The notes below the pieces were generated by a model. The model had not been told where the DNA came from. It saw nothing but the letters and a program-made list of their open reading frames with translations, and ran no database searches. Shown here piece after piece: positions 10,638 through 18,963 of a stretch of 33,610 nucleotides of DNA. Source of the stretch: Gammaproteobacteria bacterium (GTDB lineage Bacteria > Pseudomonadota > Gammaproteobacteria > Nitrosococcales > Methylophagaceae); contig JACUUH010000025.1 in NCBI GenBank assembly GCA_014859375.1, forward strand, positions 1 to 33,610, in the 5' to 3' direction. The stretch's first letter is position 1. Each line of letters starts with the position of its first letter. A program made the position numbers and the translations under genes.

Positions 10638-11497
10638 TAGATTGGCCAGCTCCAGCAAAAATTAATCTTTTTTTGCATATTACAAAACAGCGAGATGATG
10701 GCTATCATGAGTTACAAACGGCTTTTCAGTTTTTAGATTATTGTGATTATTTACAATTTGAAATTACAGATGACACGACAATACAACTGCTGACACCGAT
10801 TCCGGGTGTAGATAATGATTCCAACCTAATAGTGCGCGCAGCCCGCCTGTTGCAACAAAAAATTAATGGTGCTCAAGGCGCAAAGATCCGACTGGATAAA
10901 CGATTACCAATGGGTGGCGGTCTAGGTGGTGGTAGTTCAAATGCGGCAACAACATTAGTCGCATTAAATCATCTGTGGCATGCAGGCCTATCGGTCGATG
11001 AATTAGCGCAAATGGGACTTGTTCTAGGCGCAGACGTGCCGGTTTTTATCCGTGGATACGCGGCTTGGGCAGAAGGTGTGGGTGAGAAATTAACAAGGAT
11101 AACACCGCCTGAGCTATGGTATATCGTCATTGTGCCGGCATGTCACATATCGACTGCTGAAATTTTTTCGTCTCCAGAATTGACACGGGATTGCGAACCT
11201 ATCACAATACCGCGCTTCCTTTCGGGAGAAGGCAGAAATGTCTGTGAACAGGTAGTAAAACAGAACTACCCGCCTGTTTCAGAAGCGATTGATTGGTTAA
11301 AGCAGTATGCACAACCAAGAATGACCGGAACAGGAGCTTGTGTATTTGCCGGGTTTGAAAGCCAGGCGCAAGCGCAAAAAGTCATGACTAATTTGCCAGT
11401 AGATTGGCATGGGTTTGTAGCAAAAGCATGTAATCAGTCACCATTGATTACAGGTATAATCAAGTTTAAAGTTATGACGCATCTGCAAAGATGTTAG
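10634..11497 (+). CDS. ispE: 4-diphosphocytidyl-2-C-methyl-D-erythritol kinase
   Basis: GHMP kinase of the MEP isoprenoid pathway, phosphorylating CDP-ME. At 287 residues it has the normal size. The N-terminus WPAPAKINLFLHI carries the conserved substrate lysine. The GHMP ATP loop PMGGGLGGGSSNAA lies at residues 92-105, and the C-terminal RMTGTGACVFAGF glycine motif near residue 235 completes the fold. The final ~25 residues after DWHGFVAKACNQSP are somewhat longer than in many homologs. It overlaps lolB by four bases and is followed by tRNA-Gln after 16 bases. Confidence 0.96.
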   Translation: MIDWPAPAKINLFLHITKQRDDGYHELQTAFQFLDYCDYLQFEITDDTTIQLLTPIPGVDNDSNLIVRAARLLQQKINGAQGAKIRLDKRLPMGGGLGGGSSNAATTLVALNHLWHAGLSVDELAQMGLVLGADVPVFIRGYAAWAEGVGEKLTRITPPELWYIVIVPACHISTAEIFSSPELTRDCEPITIPRFLSGEGRNVCEQVVKQNYPPVSEAIDWLKQYAQPRMTGTGACVFAGFESQAQAQKVMTNLPVDWHGFVAKACNQSPLITGIIKFKVMTHLQRC

Positions 11498-11513
11498 AGT
11501 TAAATTTATCAGT

Positions 11514-11588
11514 TGGGGTATCGCCAAGCGGTAAGGCACAAGGTTTTGATCCTTGCATTCCCAGGTTCGAATCCTGGTACCCCAGCCA
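11514..11588 (+). tRNA. tRNA-Gln (UUG)
   Basis: Full cloverleaf: acceptor TGGGGTA pairs with TACCCCA, D arm GCC/GGC, anticodon stem CAAGG/CCTTG with loop TTTTGAT (anticodon TTG), T arm CCAGG-TTCGAAT-CCTGG, discriminator G and encoded CCA. The weak U1-A72 pair is a known tRNA-Gln feature. It lies between ispE and prs, its conserved place in Pseudomonas and related genera, and is probably cut from the operon transcript. Confidence 0.97.
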
Positions 11589-11678
11589 TTCTTTTTTGTT
11601 TTTTTGATAGAAACCGGCGTCTTTACCGTGGCAAAAAACAGACTTCTTCAGTTACAACAACGCACCGCAGATAGCAGC

Positions 11679-12614
11679 ATGATGGTATTTACCGGAAATG
11701 CCAATCGCGAGTTAGCGCAAAATATAGCTAAAGTACTCAATATTCCTCTAGGGAAAGCAACCGTTGAGGCATTCAGCGATGGCGAAGTCATGGTTGAAAT
11801 TTTGGATCATGTTCGCGGCAAGGATGTGTTTATCGTTCAACCAACATGCATGCCTTCAAACGATAATTTAATGGAATTGATGGTGATGACTGATGCAATC
11901 CGTCGCGCATCCGCCAGACGTATCACCATGGTTGTACCCTACATGGGCTATTCACGCCAGGATCGCCGCCCTCGTTCAGCTCGTGTTGCTATCACGGCTA
12001 AGGTCGTTGCAAATATGCTCACTGGTGTTGGCGCTAACCGCGTTTTAACTGTAGATTTGCATGCCGATCAAATCCAGGGTTTCTTTGAGTGTCCTGTTGA
12101 TAATGTTTATGCATCCCCTGTTTTATTGGGCGATATTTGGAAGAATAAATACGAAGACTTAGTTGTCGTGTCTCCAGATGTGGGTGGTGTGGTACGTGCC
12201 CGCGCGCTTGCTAAATTATTAGATGTTGAACTGGCGATTATTGATAAACGTCGGCCACGCGCCAATGTTGCCAAAGTCATGAACATTATTGGTGAAGTTG
12301 AAGGCCGTGTTTGTGTCTTGATAGATGACATGGTTGATACCGCTGGAACACTGTGTGCTGCTGCTGCTGCATTAAAAGAAAAAGGTGCCGTTCGAGTTGT
12401 TGCCTACTGTACACATCCCGTTTTATCGGGTGCCGCAATCCAAAATTTAGAAAACTCAGTGTTAGATGAGTTGGTTGTAACCAATACTATTCCTTTGCAG
12501 GCTAATGCTGCTGATTGTGACAAGATTCGTGTTCTGAGTATTGCTGAAATGCTGGCAGAAGCGATGTATCGAATTAGTAACGAGGAGTCTGTTAGTTCTT
12601 TGTATATGGATTAA
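11679..12614 (+). CDS. prs: Ribose-phosphate pyrophosphokinase (PRPP synthetase)
   Basis: Transfers pyrophosphate from ATP to ribose 5-phosphate, giving PRPP for purines, pyrimidines, histidine, tryptophan and NAD. Family blocks: [11 protein letters not shown] at the N-terminus, FSDGE, SRQDRR for [15 protein letters not shown], the flexible loop DKRRPRAN, and the PRPP loop [13 protein letters not shown]. From ATG 11679 the protein is 311 residues, close to the family norm of about 315. A GTG at 11628 would add 17 residues ([16 protein letters not shown]-like) not seen in E. coli; neither start has a clear Shine-Dalgarno, so the start is uncertain. It follows tRNA-Gln. Confidence 0.93.
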   Translation: MMVFTGNANRELAQNIAKVLNIPLGKATVEAFSDGEVMVEILDHVRGKDVFIVQPTCMPSNDNLMELMVMTDAIRRASARRITMVVPYMGYSRQDRRPRSARVAITAKVVANMLTGVGANRVLTVDLHADQIQGFFECPVDNVYASPVLLGDIWKNKYEDLVVVSPDVGGVVRARALAKLLDVELAIIDKRRPRANVAKVMNIIGEVEGRVCVLIDDMVDTAGTLCAAAAALKEKGAVRVVAYCTHPVLSGAAIQNLENSVLDELVVTNTIPLQANAADCDKIRVLSIAEMLAEAMYRISNEESVSSLYMD

Positions 12615-12712
12615 TTGCCCTAAAATAACGCATTTAACAGAAACAGCGAGACTATAATTTAAATTTAGGCGTTGTTTCTTTATGTCATTTCTGGTCGCGG
12701 GAATGGCAGAGC

Positions 12713-12735
12713 GCCGCCGAAGGGCGGCATTTTTA
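12713..12735 (+). terminator. Rho-independent terminator between prs and rplY
   Basis: GCCGCC-GAAG-GGCGGC is a perfect six-pair GC stem with a stable tetraloop, followed by ATTTTTAA. It ends about 100 bases after prs and 43 bases before rplY. It could end the prs transcript, or act as an attenuator ahead of rplY if transcription reads through from prs. Confidence 0.8.
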
Positions 12736-12778
12736 ATGGACAAAATTGTGTTTTGTTCATGATTTTTTGGAGAAAAAA

Positions 12779-13432
12779 ATGGAAAATTTATTTGAAGTTA
12801 AAGCTGAACTTCGTACTGACGAGGGGAAAGGTGCGAGCCGCCGCCTACGTCATGCCGGTAAAGTTCCAGCTATCGTTTATGGTGCTGAAGAAGCACCTGT
12901 TTCAATCACCTTAGATCATAATCAATTTTTGCGTCATCTTGCTGAAGAAGCATTTTATGCTCATGTTTTGACATTAAATATTGATGGCAAAAAAACTAAA
13001 GTTGTATTAAAAGATTTACAACGTCATCCAGCTAGTGATGTGAAAATCATGCATGCTGATTTCTTACGTGTTGATGCTAAACATGCAATGACCATGGTTG
13101 TGCCTTTACACTTTATTGGTGAAGAGGCTGCTTCTGGTGTGAAAGCGGGTGGTATTGTTGCTCACTTGATGTCAGATGTTGAAGTAGCATGTTTACCTCA
13201 AGATCTACCTGAATATATTGAAGTAGATGTTGCTAAATTAGGGCTTGATGGAACAATTCATTTGTCTGAACTTGTCTTGCCTAAAGGCGTTACATTAACA
13301 GCGTTAACTCATACTCAAGAAGAACACCTGGAAGATGGCGAGCGTTCTGCTTATGACCAAGCAGTTGTTAGTATTCATGCAGCTCGTGGTGCTGCAGACG
13401 CTCAAGAAGAAGGCGAAGAAGCAACTGAATAA
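12779..13432 (+). CDS. rplY: 50S ribosomal protein L25, CTC/TL5 form
   Basis: Binds 5S rRNA in the large subunit. The 217 residues mark the long two-domain form (L25 N-domain plus TL5 C-domain), not the roughly 94-residue E. coli form. The start ATG 12779 is chosen for its ribosome site (TTGGAG, then an A-run) and for the N-terminus MENLFEVKAELR. The block GKGASRRLRHAGKVPAIVYG is diagnostic. The C-terminus is acidic (AQEEGEEATE), as usual. The pairing with downstream pth, after 25 bases, is conserved. Confidence 0.95.
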   Translation: MENLFEVKAELRTDEGKGASRRLRHAGKVPAIVYGAEEAPVSITLDHNQFLRHLAEEAFYAHVLTLNIDGKKTKVVLKDLQRHPASDVKIMHADFLRVDAKHAMTMVVPLHFIGEEAASGVKAGGIVAHLMSDVEVACLPQDLPEYIEVDVAKLGLDGTIHLSELVLPKGVTLTALTHTQEEHLEDGERSAYDQAVVSIHAARGAADAQEEGEEATE

Positions 13433-13457
13433 TAAAGTTGTTTCCTGAGGAGTTGTT

Positions 13458-14030
13458 ATGGCTAACTGGTTAATCGCCGGATTGGGCAATCCAGGTCCTC
13501 AATATGAACACACTCGACATAATGTCGGGTTTTGGTGGCTGGACCAATTGGCGCATGATTTGGGGTCAACATTTACGGTTGAAAACAAATATCATGGTCA
13601 ATTGGCTCAGTGCCAACTTGCTGGGCACAAATTGTTTTTATTAAAACCGCTGCTATTCATGAATCGTAGTGGCCAATCTGTTGCTGCCCTAGCCAATTTT
13701 TTTAAAATCCCCCTCAATAATATCCTTGTTATTCATGATGAGCTTGATCTTGAGCCTGGCGTGGCAAAATTGAAACGTGATGGTGGTCATGGTGGCCATA
13801 ATGGATTAAAAGATATTATTGCTCATATGGGTGGTAAAGAATTTTTACGCTGTAGACTTGGCATTGGACACCCTGGCGATAGCCGACAGGTAGCTGATTA
13901 TGTCCTCAGCAAACCCTCACAAACTGATCGACAACTCATTTTATCGGCAATTGACAATTCCTTACGTGTCTTGCCTGACGTGTTGTCAGACGATTTAGAA
14001 AAAGCCATGCACTGGCTACATTCACAATAG
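13458..14030 (+). CDS. pth: Peptidyl-tRNA hydrolase
   Basis: Releases peptides from peptidyl-tRNA that drops off stalled ribosomes. The 190 residues match the family. Catalytic and substrate residues are visible: His21 in HTRHNVGF, Asn69 in LLFMNRSG, Asp94 in [11 protein letters not shown] and Asn115 in [20 protein letters not shown] ribosome site precedes the ATG. ychF follows after eight bases; the pth-ychF pair is conserved in gammaproteobacteria and the two are probably cotranscribed with rplY. Confidence 0.97.
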   Translation: MANWLIAGLGNPGPQYEHTRHNVGFWWLDQLAHDLGSTFTVENKYHGQLAQCQLAGHKLFLLKPLLFMNRSGQSVAALANFFKIPLNNILVIHDELDLEPGVAKLKRDGGHGGHNGLKDIIAHMGGKEFLRCRLGIGHPGDSRQVADYVLSKPSQTDRQLILSAIDNSLRVLPDVLSDDLEKAMHWLHSQ

Positions 14031-14038
14031 GAAATATC

Positions 14039-15130
14039 ATGGGATTTAAATGTGGCATCGTTGGCTTGCCAAATGTTGGTAAATCAACCTTATTTAATGC
14101 GCTTACTGAAGCCGGTATTGACGCACAAAACTATCCGTTTTGTACCATTGAGCCTAATGTTGGAATCGTGCCGGTGCCCGATCCACGTATGGATGCCCTT
14201 GCAGAAATAGTTAAGCCTGAACGAGTATTGCCAACTACGATGGAATTTGTGGATATCGCCGGTTTGGTTGCCGGAGCGTCAAAAGGTGAAGGCTTAGGCA
14301 ATAAATTTTTGGCCAACATTCGTGAAACCGATGCTATTGCCCATGTAGTACGCTGCTTTGAAAATGACAATGTTATTCATGTTGCCAATAAAGTTTCGCC
14401 ATTAGATGATGTTGAGGTCATTAATACTGAATTATGTCTTGCAGATTTGGAAAGTGTTGAAAAAGCAATCACCAAAACGTCGCGTGATGCTAAAGGTGGC
14501 GATAAAACGGCTAAAGCCCGACTCGACTTGTTGACAGAAATTCGTGATGTGTTGAATGAGGGTAAATTGGTCAGAACGATGGATCTGGATGCCGATCAAT
14601 TAGCATTATTGAAAGAAGTTCATCTGATTACGATCAAACCGACTATGTATATTGCTAATGTCGCTGAAGATGGTTTTAACAATAATCCGTTGCTTGATGC
14701 GTTAACTGCATTTGCTGAAAAAGAAGGTGCACCGATTGTTACTATTTGTGCTGCGATAGAATCAGAAATTGCAGAATTGGCCGAAGAAGAAAAAAAAGAG
14801 TTTTTGACTGAATTAGGTCAGGATGAGCCAGGTTTAAACCGAGTTATTCGAAGTGGTTACGCTTTATTAGGCCTACATACATACTTTACCGCTGGTGTAA
14901 AAGAAGTTCGGGCGTGGACTGTTCGAGTGGGTGCAACTGCTCCTGAAGGTGCAGGCGTGATTCATACCGATTTCCAAAAAGGGTTTATTCGGGCTGAAGT
15001 TATCAGCTATGACCACTTTGTTGAATTTAAAGGTGAACAAGGTGCAAAAGATGCGGGTAAATGGCGTTTGGAAGGCAAGGACTACATCATTAAAGATGGT
15101 GATGTGATGCATTTCCGTTTCAATGTCTAA
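14039..15130 (+). CDS. ychF: Ribosome-binding ATPase YchF
   Basis: OBG-family P-loop protein that prefers ATP to GTP and is linked to ribosome function and the oxidative stress response. The 363 residues are standard. The P-loop GLPNVGKST lies at residues 9-17, switch II is [20 protein letters not shown], and the base-recognition motif is the altered NVAE form (IANVAEDG near residue 206) in place of NKxD, the hallmark of YchF. A coiled coil fills the middle and a TGS domain the C-terminus (from about 278, including [13 protein letters not shown] and the final MHFRFNV). Confidence 0.97.
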   Translation: MGFKCGIVGLPNVGKSTLFNALTEAGIDAQNYPFCTIEPNVGIVPVPDPRMDALAEIVKPERVLPTTMEFVDIAGLVAGASKGEGLGNKFLANIRETDAIAHVVRCFENDNVIHVANKVSPLDDVEVINTELCLADLESVEKAITKTSRDAKGGDKTAKARLDLLTEIRDVLNEGKLVRTMDLDADQLALLKEVHLITIKPTMYIANVAEDGFNNNPLLDALTAFAEKEGAPIVTICAAIESEIAELAEEEKKEFLTELGQDEPGLNRVIRSGYALLGLHTYFTAGVKEVRAWTVRVGATAPEGAGVIHTDFQKGFIRAEVISYDHFVEFKGEQGAKDAGKWRLEGKDYIIKDGDVMHFRFNV

Positions 15131-15155
15131 CGTGTTTTAATTCTGATTCTAGCTT

Positions 15156-16172
15156 ATGGATCTTCGCCTTGCGCTGATAATTGTTGGTTTGGTTTACATA
15201 CCAATTCAAGGCGTTCACGCTCTAACATTTGAACACTGTTTGCAACAACAGTTTGAACAATCAGACGATAATAAAACACTCGGTGAGTTGCGCCGCTATT
15301 GCCAAAAAGCGGTTATTGATGACAACGTTGCGAGTATCACTAATCAAGATGAGTTAGTAGGATCGTTTGAAACATCTGCGCTGACACAACGCTTAAAGTT
15401 TGAGCAGAGAGTCGATCAAAATCCGTTCACATTGTTACCACATAAGCCAAATTATATTTTGATCAGTAATAATCTTGCTTCACCCAATGAGCAGCCTTTT
15501 CAACAGGCTTTTCCTGATAGAGCGATCAATATTCAGCCTTGGGAAACCAAGTTTCAGATAAGTTTGAAATTACCAGTCGCGCGAGGCTTATTTGACGGCA
15601 ACGGTGACTTGTTTGTCGCCTATACCAACCGCTCGTTTTGGCAGCAATTTAATAAACAAGGATCATCTCCATTTCGAGATTCGAATCATGAGCCCGAAAT
15701 ATGGCTATCTTTCAAAAATGATAAATCAATTTTTGGGCTACATAACTCAATTATCCGAACAGGTGTCGCACATCAATCCAATGGACAGTCTGGTTCACTG
15801 TCACGTAGTTGGAATAGAATCTATGCCGACTTTATTTTTGAACAAGGTAACTGGTATTTTTCATTAAAACCGTGGTGGCGAATTCCTGAGTCAGCTAAAA
15901 ACGATGATAATCCTGATATTGACAACTATTTAGGCAATTTTGAGTTCGGCGCTTTGTATAAAAAAGGCAAGCATAGCTTTGATGTTTTAGCGAGAAACAA
16001 TCTTGACTTTGGTGATAATCATGGCGCTGTTCAACTTGGCTGGAGCTTTCCGATTAGTAATAATGTTCATGGTTATGTGCAATGGTTTAACGGCTATGGC
16101 GAAAGTTTGATTGATTATAATTCCTATTCTAATAGTATAGGTTTAGGTATTAAGCTGACCGACTGGTTATAA
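15156..16172 (+). CDS. pldA: Outer-membrane phospholipase A (OMPLA)
   Basis: Beta-barrel enzyme that hydrolyses misplaced phospholipids in the outer leaflet of the outer membrane, active as a calcium-bound dimer. The 338 residues start with a signal peptide (cut likely after HA at about residue 22) and a longer-than-E.-coli periplasmic N-terminal stretch to about residue 95. The catalytic triad is in place: His206 and Ser208 in AHQSNGQSG and Asn220 in SRSWNRIYAD, with the same +2/+12 spacing as E. coli. Alternating aromatic strands continue to a C-terminus ending GLGIKLTDWL. It stands 25 bases after ychF; downstream lies IS debris. Confidence 0.92.
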   Translation: MDLRLALIIVGLVYIPIQGVHALTFEHCLQQQFEQSDDNKTLGELRRYCQKAVIDDNVASITNQDELVGSFETSALTQRLKFEQRVDQNPFTLLPHKPNYILISNNLASPNEQPFQQAFPDRAINIQPWETKFQISLKLPVARGLFDGNGDLFVAYTNRSFWQQFNKQGSSPFRDSNHEPEIWLSFKNDKSIFGLHNSIIRTGVAHQSNGQSGSLSRSWNRIYADFIFEQGNWYFSLKPWWRIPESAKNDDNPDIDNYLGNFEFGALYKKGKHSFDVLARNNLDFGDNHGAVQLGWSFPISNNVHGYVQWFNGYGESLIDYNSYSNSIGLGIKLTDWL

Positions 16173-16189
16173 AAGTGCAAAAACTTCTT

Positions 16190-16615
16190 GATATTTTATC
16201 CTTCATTAAGGTGACAGTTCGATAGATACCGAGCTTAAATCCTTTCATTGCTAATGCGACTTTCATGCGTCGTCTACCATAGGTTGAGCCGGTTTCAACA
16301 GCAATGTCTTTGATAGCCGTCATGATCTTTGCTTGTTCAGCCCTGACTGATTTTGGGCGAATTTGAGCATAATAGGTGCTTTCACTCAGCTGGAATAATC
16401 AATACAGTTCGTAAACTGAATAATCAGGGTTGGCCTTCTTCATATCGATAATCAGCTTAAACTGCTGTTTTCTCGGGCATCGATGTCAGCAGCCTTGTTT
16501 TAAGATTTCATTATCCTTTTGGCTCGCCATAACTGCTTTTCTAAGTCCTGTATTTTTTGTTGGTCGGGCGTTAATGCGTTCTTATCGTGCTGTGTATGAC
16601 CGTTTATTTCTTCTA
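16190..16615 (-). pseudogene. IS3-family transposase remnant (OrfA end and OrfB start)
   Basis: Minus-strand reading gives the OrfA tail LTPDQQKIQDLEKQLWRAKR followed after a one-base shift by NEILKQ. It then gives the OrfB helix-turn-helix region with the stretches MKKANPDYSVYEL, STYYAQIRPKS and ETGSTYGRRRMKVALAMKG, ending near YRTVTLMKD. This is the classic IS3 layout. It has lost the DDE catalytic core and both inverted repeats and carries internal stops and frameshifts, so it is dead. It sits exactly between the conserved pldA block and the accessory lipid cluster. From 16616 to about 16770 I see nothing recognisable. Confidence 0.8.
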
Positions 16616-16772
16616 ATTTATGATCACCTGTTTTAGAATTTAATGTCTTAACAGAATGAAAAGTCACCGCTATCATTCACTTTTTGGAACTTGCTCCAAG
16701 CCAAATCAGTCAATCCTACAACATTATTTTGCTACCTTCGTCACAGATCTCCTCTCGCCGCTATAACTGTAG

Positions 16773-16800
16773 TGATTGATATCAGTGATTCACATAAACA
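16773..16800 (+). promoter_or_regulatory. Weak ECF-type promoter candidate before the lipid cluster
   Basis: TGATTG and TAAACA stand 16 bases apart. They resemble the TGATCC / TAAGA elements reported for the RpoE-ChrR singlet-oxygen sigma factor of Rhodobacter. The match is partial, and a start here would leave almost no leader before the ATG at 16811. An alternative E. coli sigma-E-like pair, GGAACTT at 16686 and TCAATC at 16710, lies upstream. Neither is secure. Confidence 0.2.
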
Positions 16801-16810
16801 TAGAGGAGAT

Positions 16811-16903
16811 ATGATGGCGAGCATTGTCATTACAAACGGACATGACTCAGTGGTCACACAGCTTGATCTTGTGACGCAACTGCATGGTTGGTCATATGAA
16901 TAA
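16811..16903 (+). CDS. Small ORF (30 residues) coupled to the FAD protein gene
   Basis: A strong ribosome site (TAGAGGAGAT) directly precedes ATG-ATG, opening MMASIVITNG and ending in LHGWSYE. The product has a short internal repeat (VVTQL, LVTQL) and no signal peptide or recognised domain. Its stop at 16901-16903 overlaps the start of the FAD-protein gene at 16896, whose own ribosome site is poor. Translation of this ORF may therefore deliver ribosomes to the next gene, or it may be the remnant of a lost upstream gene. Function unknown. Confidence 0.45.
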   Translation: MMASIVITNGHDSVVTQLDLVTQLHGWSYE

Positions 16904-18188
16904 AAAAATTGCTGTAATAGGCTCTGGTATTGCTGGCATGGCAAGTGCGTGGCTGTTAAATAAGCATTACCAGGTCACTTTAATTGATAAAAATGCCTAT
17001 ATAGGTGGGCATACCAATACGGTGTCTGTTACTGATGTCGAGACCGGTAAACATTTGGCTGTTGATACAGGGTTTATCGTCTATAACGAGCCCAATTATC
17101 CTAATTTAGTTGGGTTATTTAATGCCTTAGGTGTGCAATCTCGCCCAACATCGATGTCATTCTCAGCTTCTATTTTTAACACTGGTTTAGAGTATGCCGG
17201 TAGTGATCTCAACACCTTATTTGCTCAGCGAAGAAACCTATTTTCGCCCCGCTTTTTGAAGTTAATCTATGACATTCTAAAGTTTAATCGCGTTGCAAAA
17301 GCCCTGATTAACGATACGACACTTAGCTCTGAACTGACGCTGGGTGAGTTTTTACAAATGCATAACATTGGCAAAGCAATGCAGAACGATTATTTACTGC
17401 CAATGGCGGCGGCTATTTGGTCATGTCCGCCCAGTCAAATGGCTGCCTTCCCTGCTAAAAGTTTTGCACAATTTTTTGATAATCATGGCTTGCTTAATGT
17501 TAAAGATAGACCTCAATGGCGAACGGTAAATGGTGGAAGCCAAGCTTATGTTGCCAAACTACTCGATTCTTTTTCTGGCCAAATAATCACTAATAATGCT
17601 GTAGTAAAGGTTGATCGAACAGCAGATCAGGTAACACTTACGCTTGCAGATCGACAACAACTCGAGTTTGATGATGTCATTATTGCTACGCATGCTGATG
17701 AAGCCCTAGCACTGTTAGCGCAAGCAACTAATGATGAGCAGCGATATTTATCTGCATTTCGTTATCAACAAAATGACACCTATCTCCACACCGATGAGCG
17801 GTTGATGCCCAAGCTTAAAGCGGTATGGTCTTGCTGGAATTATATTGCTGACAACAGTGATGATATGACCCCAGCCGTGTCGGTAAGTTACTGGATGAAT
17901 GCATTGCAAGGCCTTGATACAGCTTCTGATTTTTTTGTCAGTTTAAATCCTATAGTGGCTATCAATCCCGCTAAAGTTGTCAAGCAAATACAGTATATGC
18001 ACCCTGTTTTTGACAATGCCGCGATCGCAGCCCAGAAGCAACTTGAATGTCTCCAAGGTAAACAGCACACATGGTATGCCGGTAGTTACTTTGGATATGG
18101 TTTCCATGAAGATGCATTAAGCTCTGCCGTATCGGTTGCCAAAGCATTTGGTATTCAGATCCCGTGGCAAGAGGGATTGTATGAGTAG
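16896..18188 (+). CDS. FAD-dependent amine-oxidase-like oxidoreductase (lipid-cluster flavoprotein, UfaD-like candidate)
   Basis: About 430 residues from ATG 16896, which gives MNKKIAVIGSGIAGMASAWL, the dinucleotide-binding fold at the very N-terminus; the in-frame ATG at 16884 would add four residues. The flavin motif continues as LIDKNAYIGGHTNTV, and a C-terminal FAD block (TWYAGSYFGYGFHEDAL) is present. This COG2907-type flavoprotein is regularly found with DUF1365 and a Cfa-like methyltransferase. In Rhodobacter such a flavoprotein (UfaD) desaturates a methylated acyl chain on the way to furan fatty acids. That function is inferred here from gene context. It overlaps the next gene by eight bases. 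Confidence 0.85.
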   Translation: MNKKIAVIGSGIAGMASAWLLNKHYQVTLIDKNAYIGGHTNTVSVTDVETGKHLAVDTGFIVYNEPNYPNLVGLFNALGVQSRPTSMSFSASIFNTGLEYAGSDLNTLFAQRRNLFSPRFLKLIYDILKFNRVAKALINDTTLSSELTLGEFLQMHNIGKAMQNDYLLPMAAAIWSCPPSQMAAFPAKSFAQFFDNHGLLNVKDRPQWRTVNGGSQAYVAKLLDSFSGQIITNNAVVKVDRTADQVTLTLADRQQLEFDDVIIATHADEALALLAQATNDEQRYLSAFRYQQNDTYLHTDERLMPKLKAVWSCWNYIADNSDDMTPAVSVSYWMNALQGLDTASDFFVSLNPIVAINPAKVVKQIQYMHPVFDNAAIAAQKQLECLQGKQHTWYAGSYFGYGFHEDALSSAVSVAKAFGIQIPWQEGLYE

Positions 18189-18963
18189 TCAATTATATTT
18201 CGGCAAGGTGATGCATCAACGCATGATGCCGATGCGCTATCGCTTTAGCTATAAGGTATTTGGCCTATTACTTGATATTGATTCCATTGAGCAAGAAGCC
18301 CATGCAATGAAGTGGTTCAGTTATAACCGCTTTAACTTGTTGAGTGTAAAAACCAAAGATCATGGTGCTTGTAATGAGTCCTCATGGCGTTCGTGGGTTG
18401 TCAACATGCTAGCTGATAGTGGTATGAAAGATATTGGTAAAGTCCAACTGTTATGTTTTCCAAGAGTGCTTGGATACAGCTTTAACCCGCTGTCTGTTTG
18501 GTATTGTGAAAATACAGCGGGGGAAACCATTGCCATCATAAGTGAGGTGCGTAATACCTTTGGCGGCCTATATCATTATGTTCATCATAATAATGGTGAT
18601 GCACTGAGTTGGCCTGTTGAGTGTATCGCTGATAAACGCTTTGATGTTTCACCTTTTATCAATATGAACCAGCAATACCATTTTAAATTCACTAAGTCAC
18701 AGTCAGCACTCACTATCCTAATTAATGAGTATCAAGATGACGTTCTTCATTTAATTGCTTCGCAAACTGCCGTGACGGAAGCAATGACAAACACTAAGCT
18801 GCTACGCGCATTCTTTATGATGCCGATGATGTCATTCAAAATAATACTGATGATTCATTGGCATGCGTTAAAAATTTGGCTTGGTGGCGGTAAATTTCAC
18901 TCCTACGACAAAGCAAACCAACACGAGGTCAAAAGCGAATGGCTAGTCAAAACGCCGAAGTAA
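18181..18963 (+). CDS. DUF1365 family protein
   Basis: About 260 residues from ATG 18181 (MSSQLYFGKVMHQRMMPMRY); this start overlaps the previous stop by eight bases. An upstream in-frame ATG at 18136 would lie deep inside the flavoprotein gene and is less likely. Typical DUF1365 (COG3496) blocks are present: HQRMMPMRYRFSYKVF at the N-terminus, RVLGYSFNPLSVWYC, EVRNTFGG and the FSFxF-like segment before residue 190. The biochemical role of this family is not known, but it is almost always encoded between the flavoprotein and the methyltransferase of this cluster. The 3' end overlaps the next gene by 25 bases, indicating coupled translation. Confidence 0.88.
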   Translation: MSSQLYFGKVMHQRMMPMRYRFSYKVFGLLLDIDSIEQEAHAMKWFSYNRFNLLSVKTKDHGACNESSWRSWVVNMLADSGMKDIGKVQLLCFPRVLGYSFNPLSVWYCENTAGETIAIISEVRNTFGGLYHYVHHNNGDALSWPVECIADKRFDVSPFINMNQQYHFKFTKSQSALTILINEYQDDVLHLIASQTAVTEAMTNTKLLRAFFMMPMMSFKIILMIHWHALKIWLGGGKFHSYDKANQHEVKSEWLVKTPK

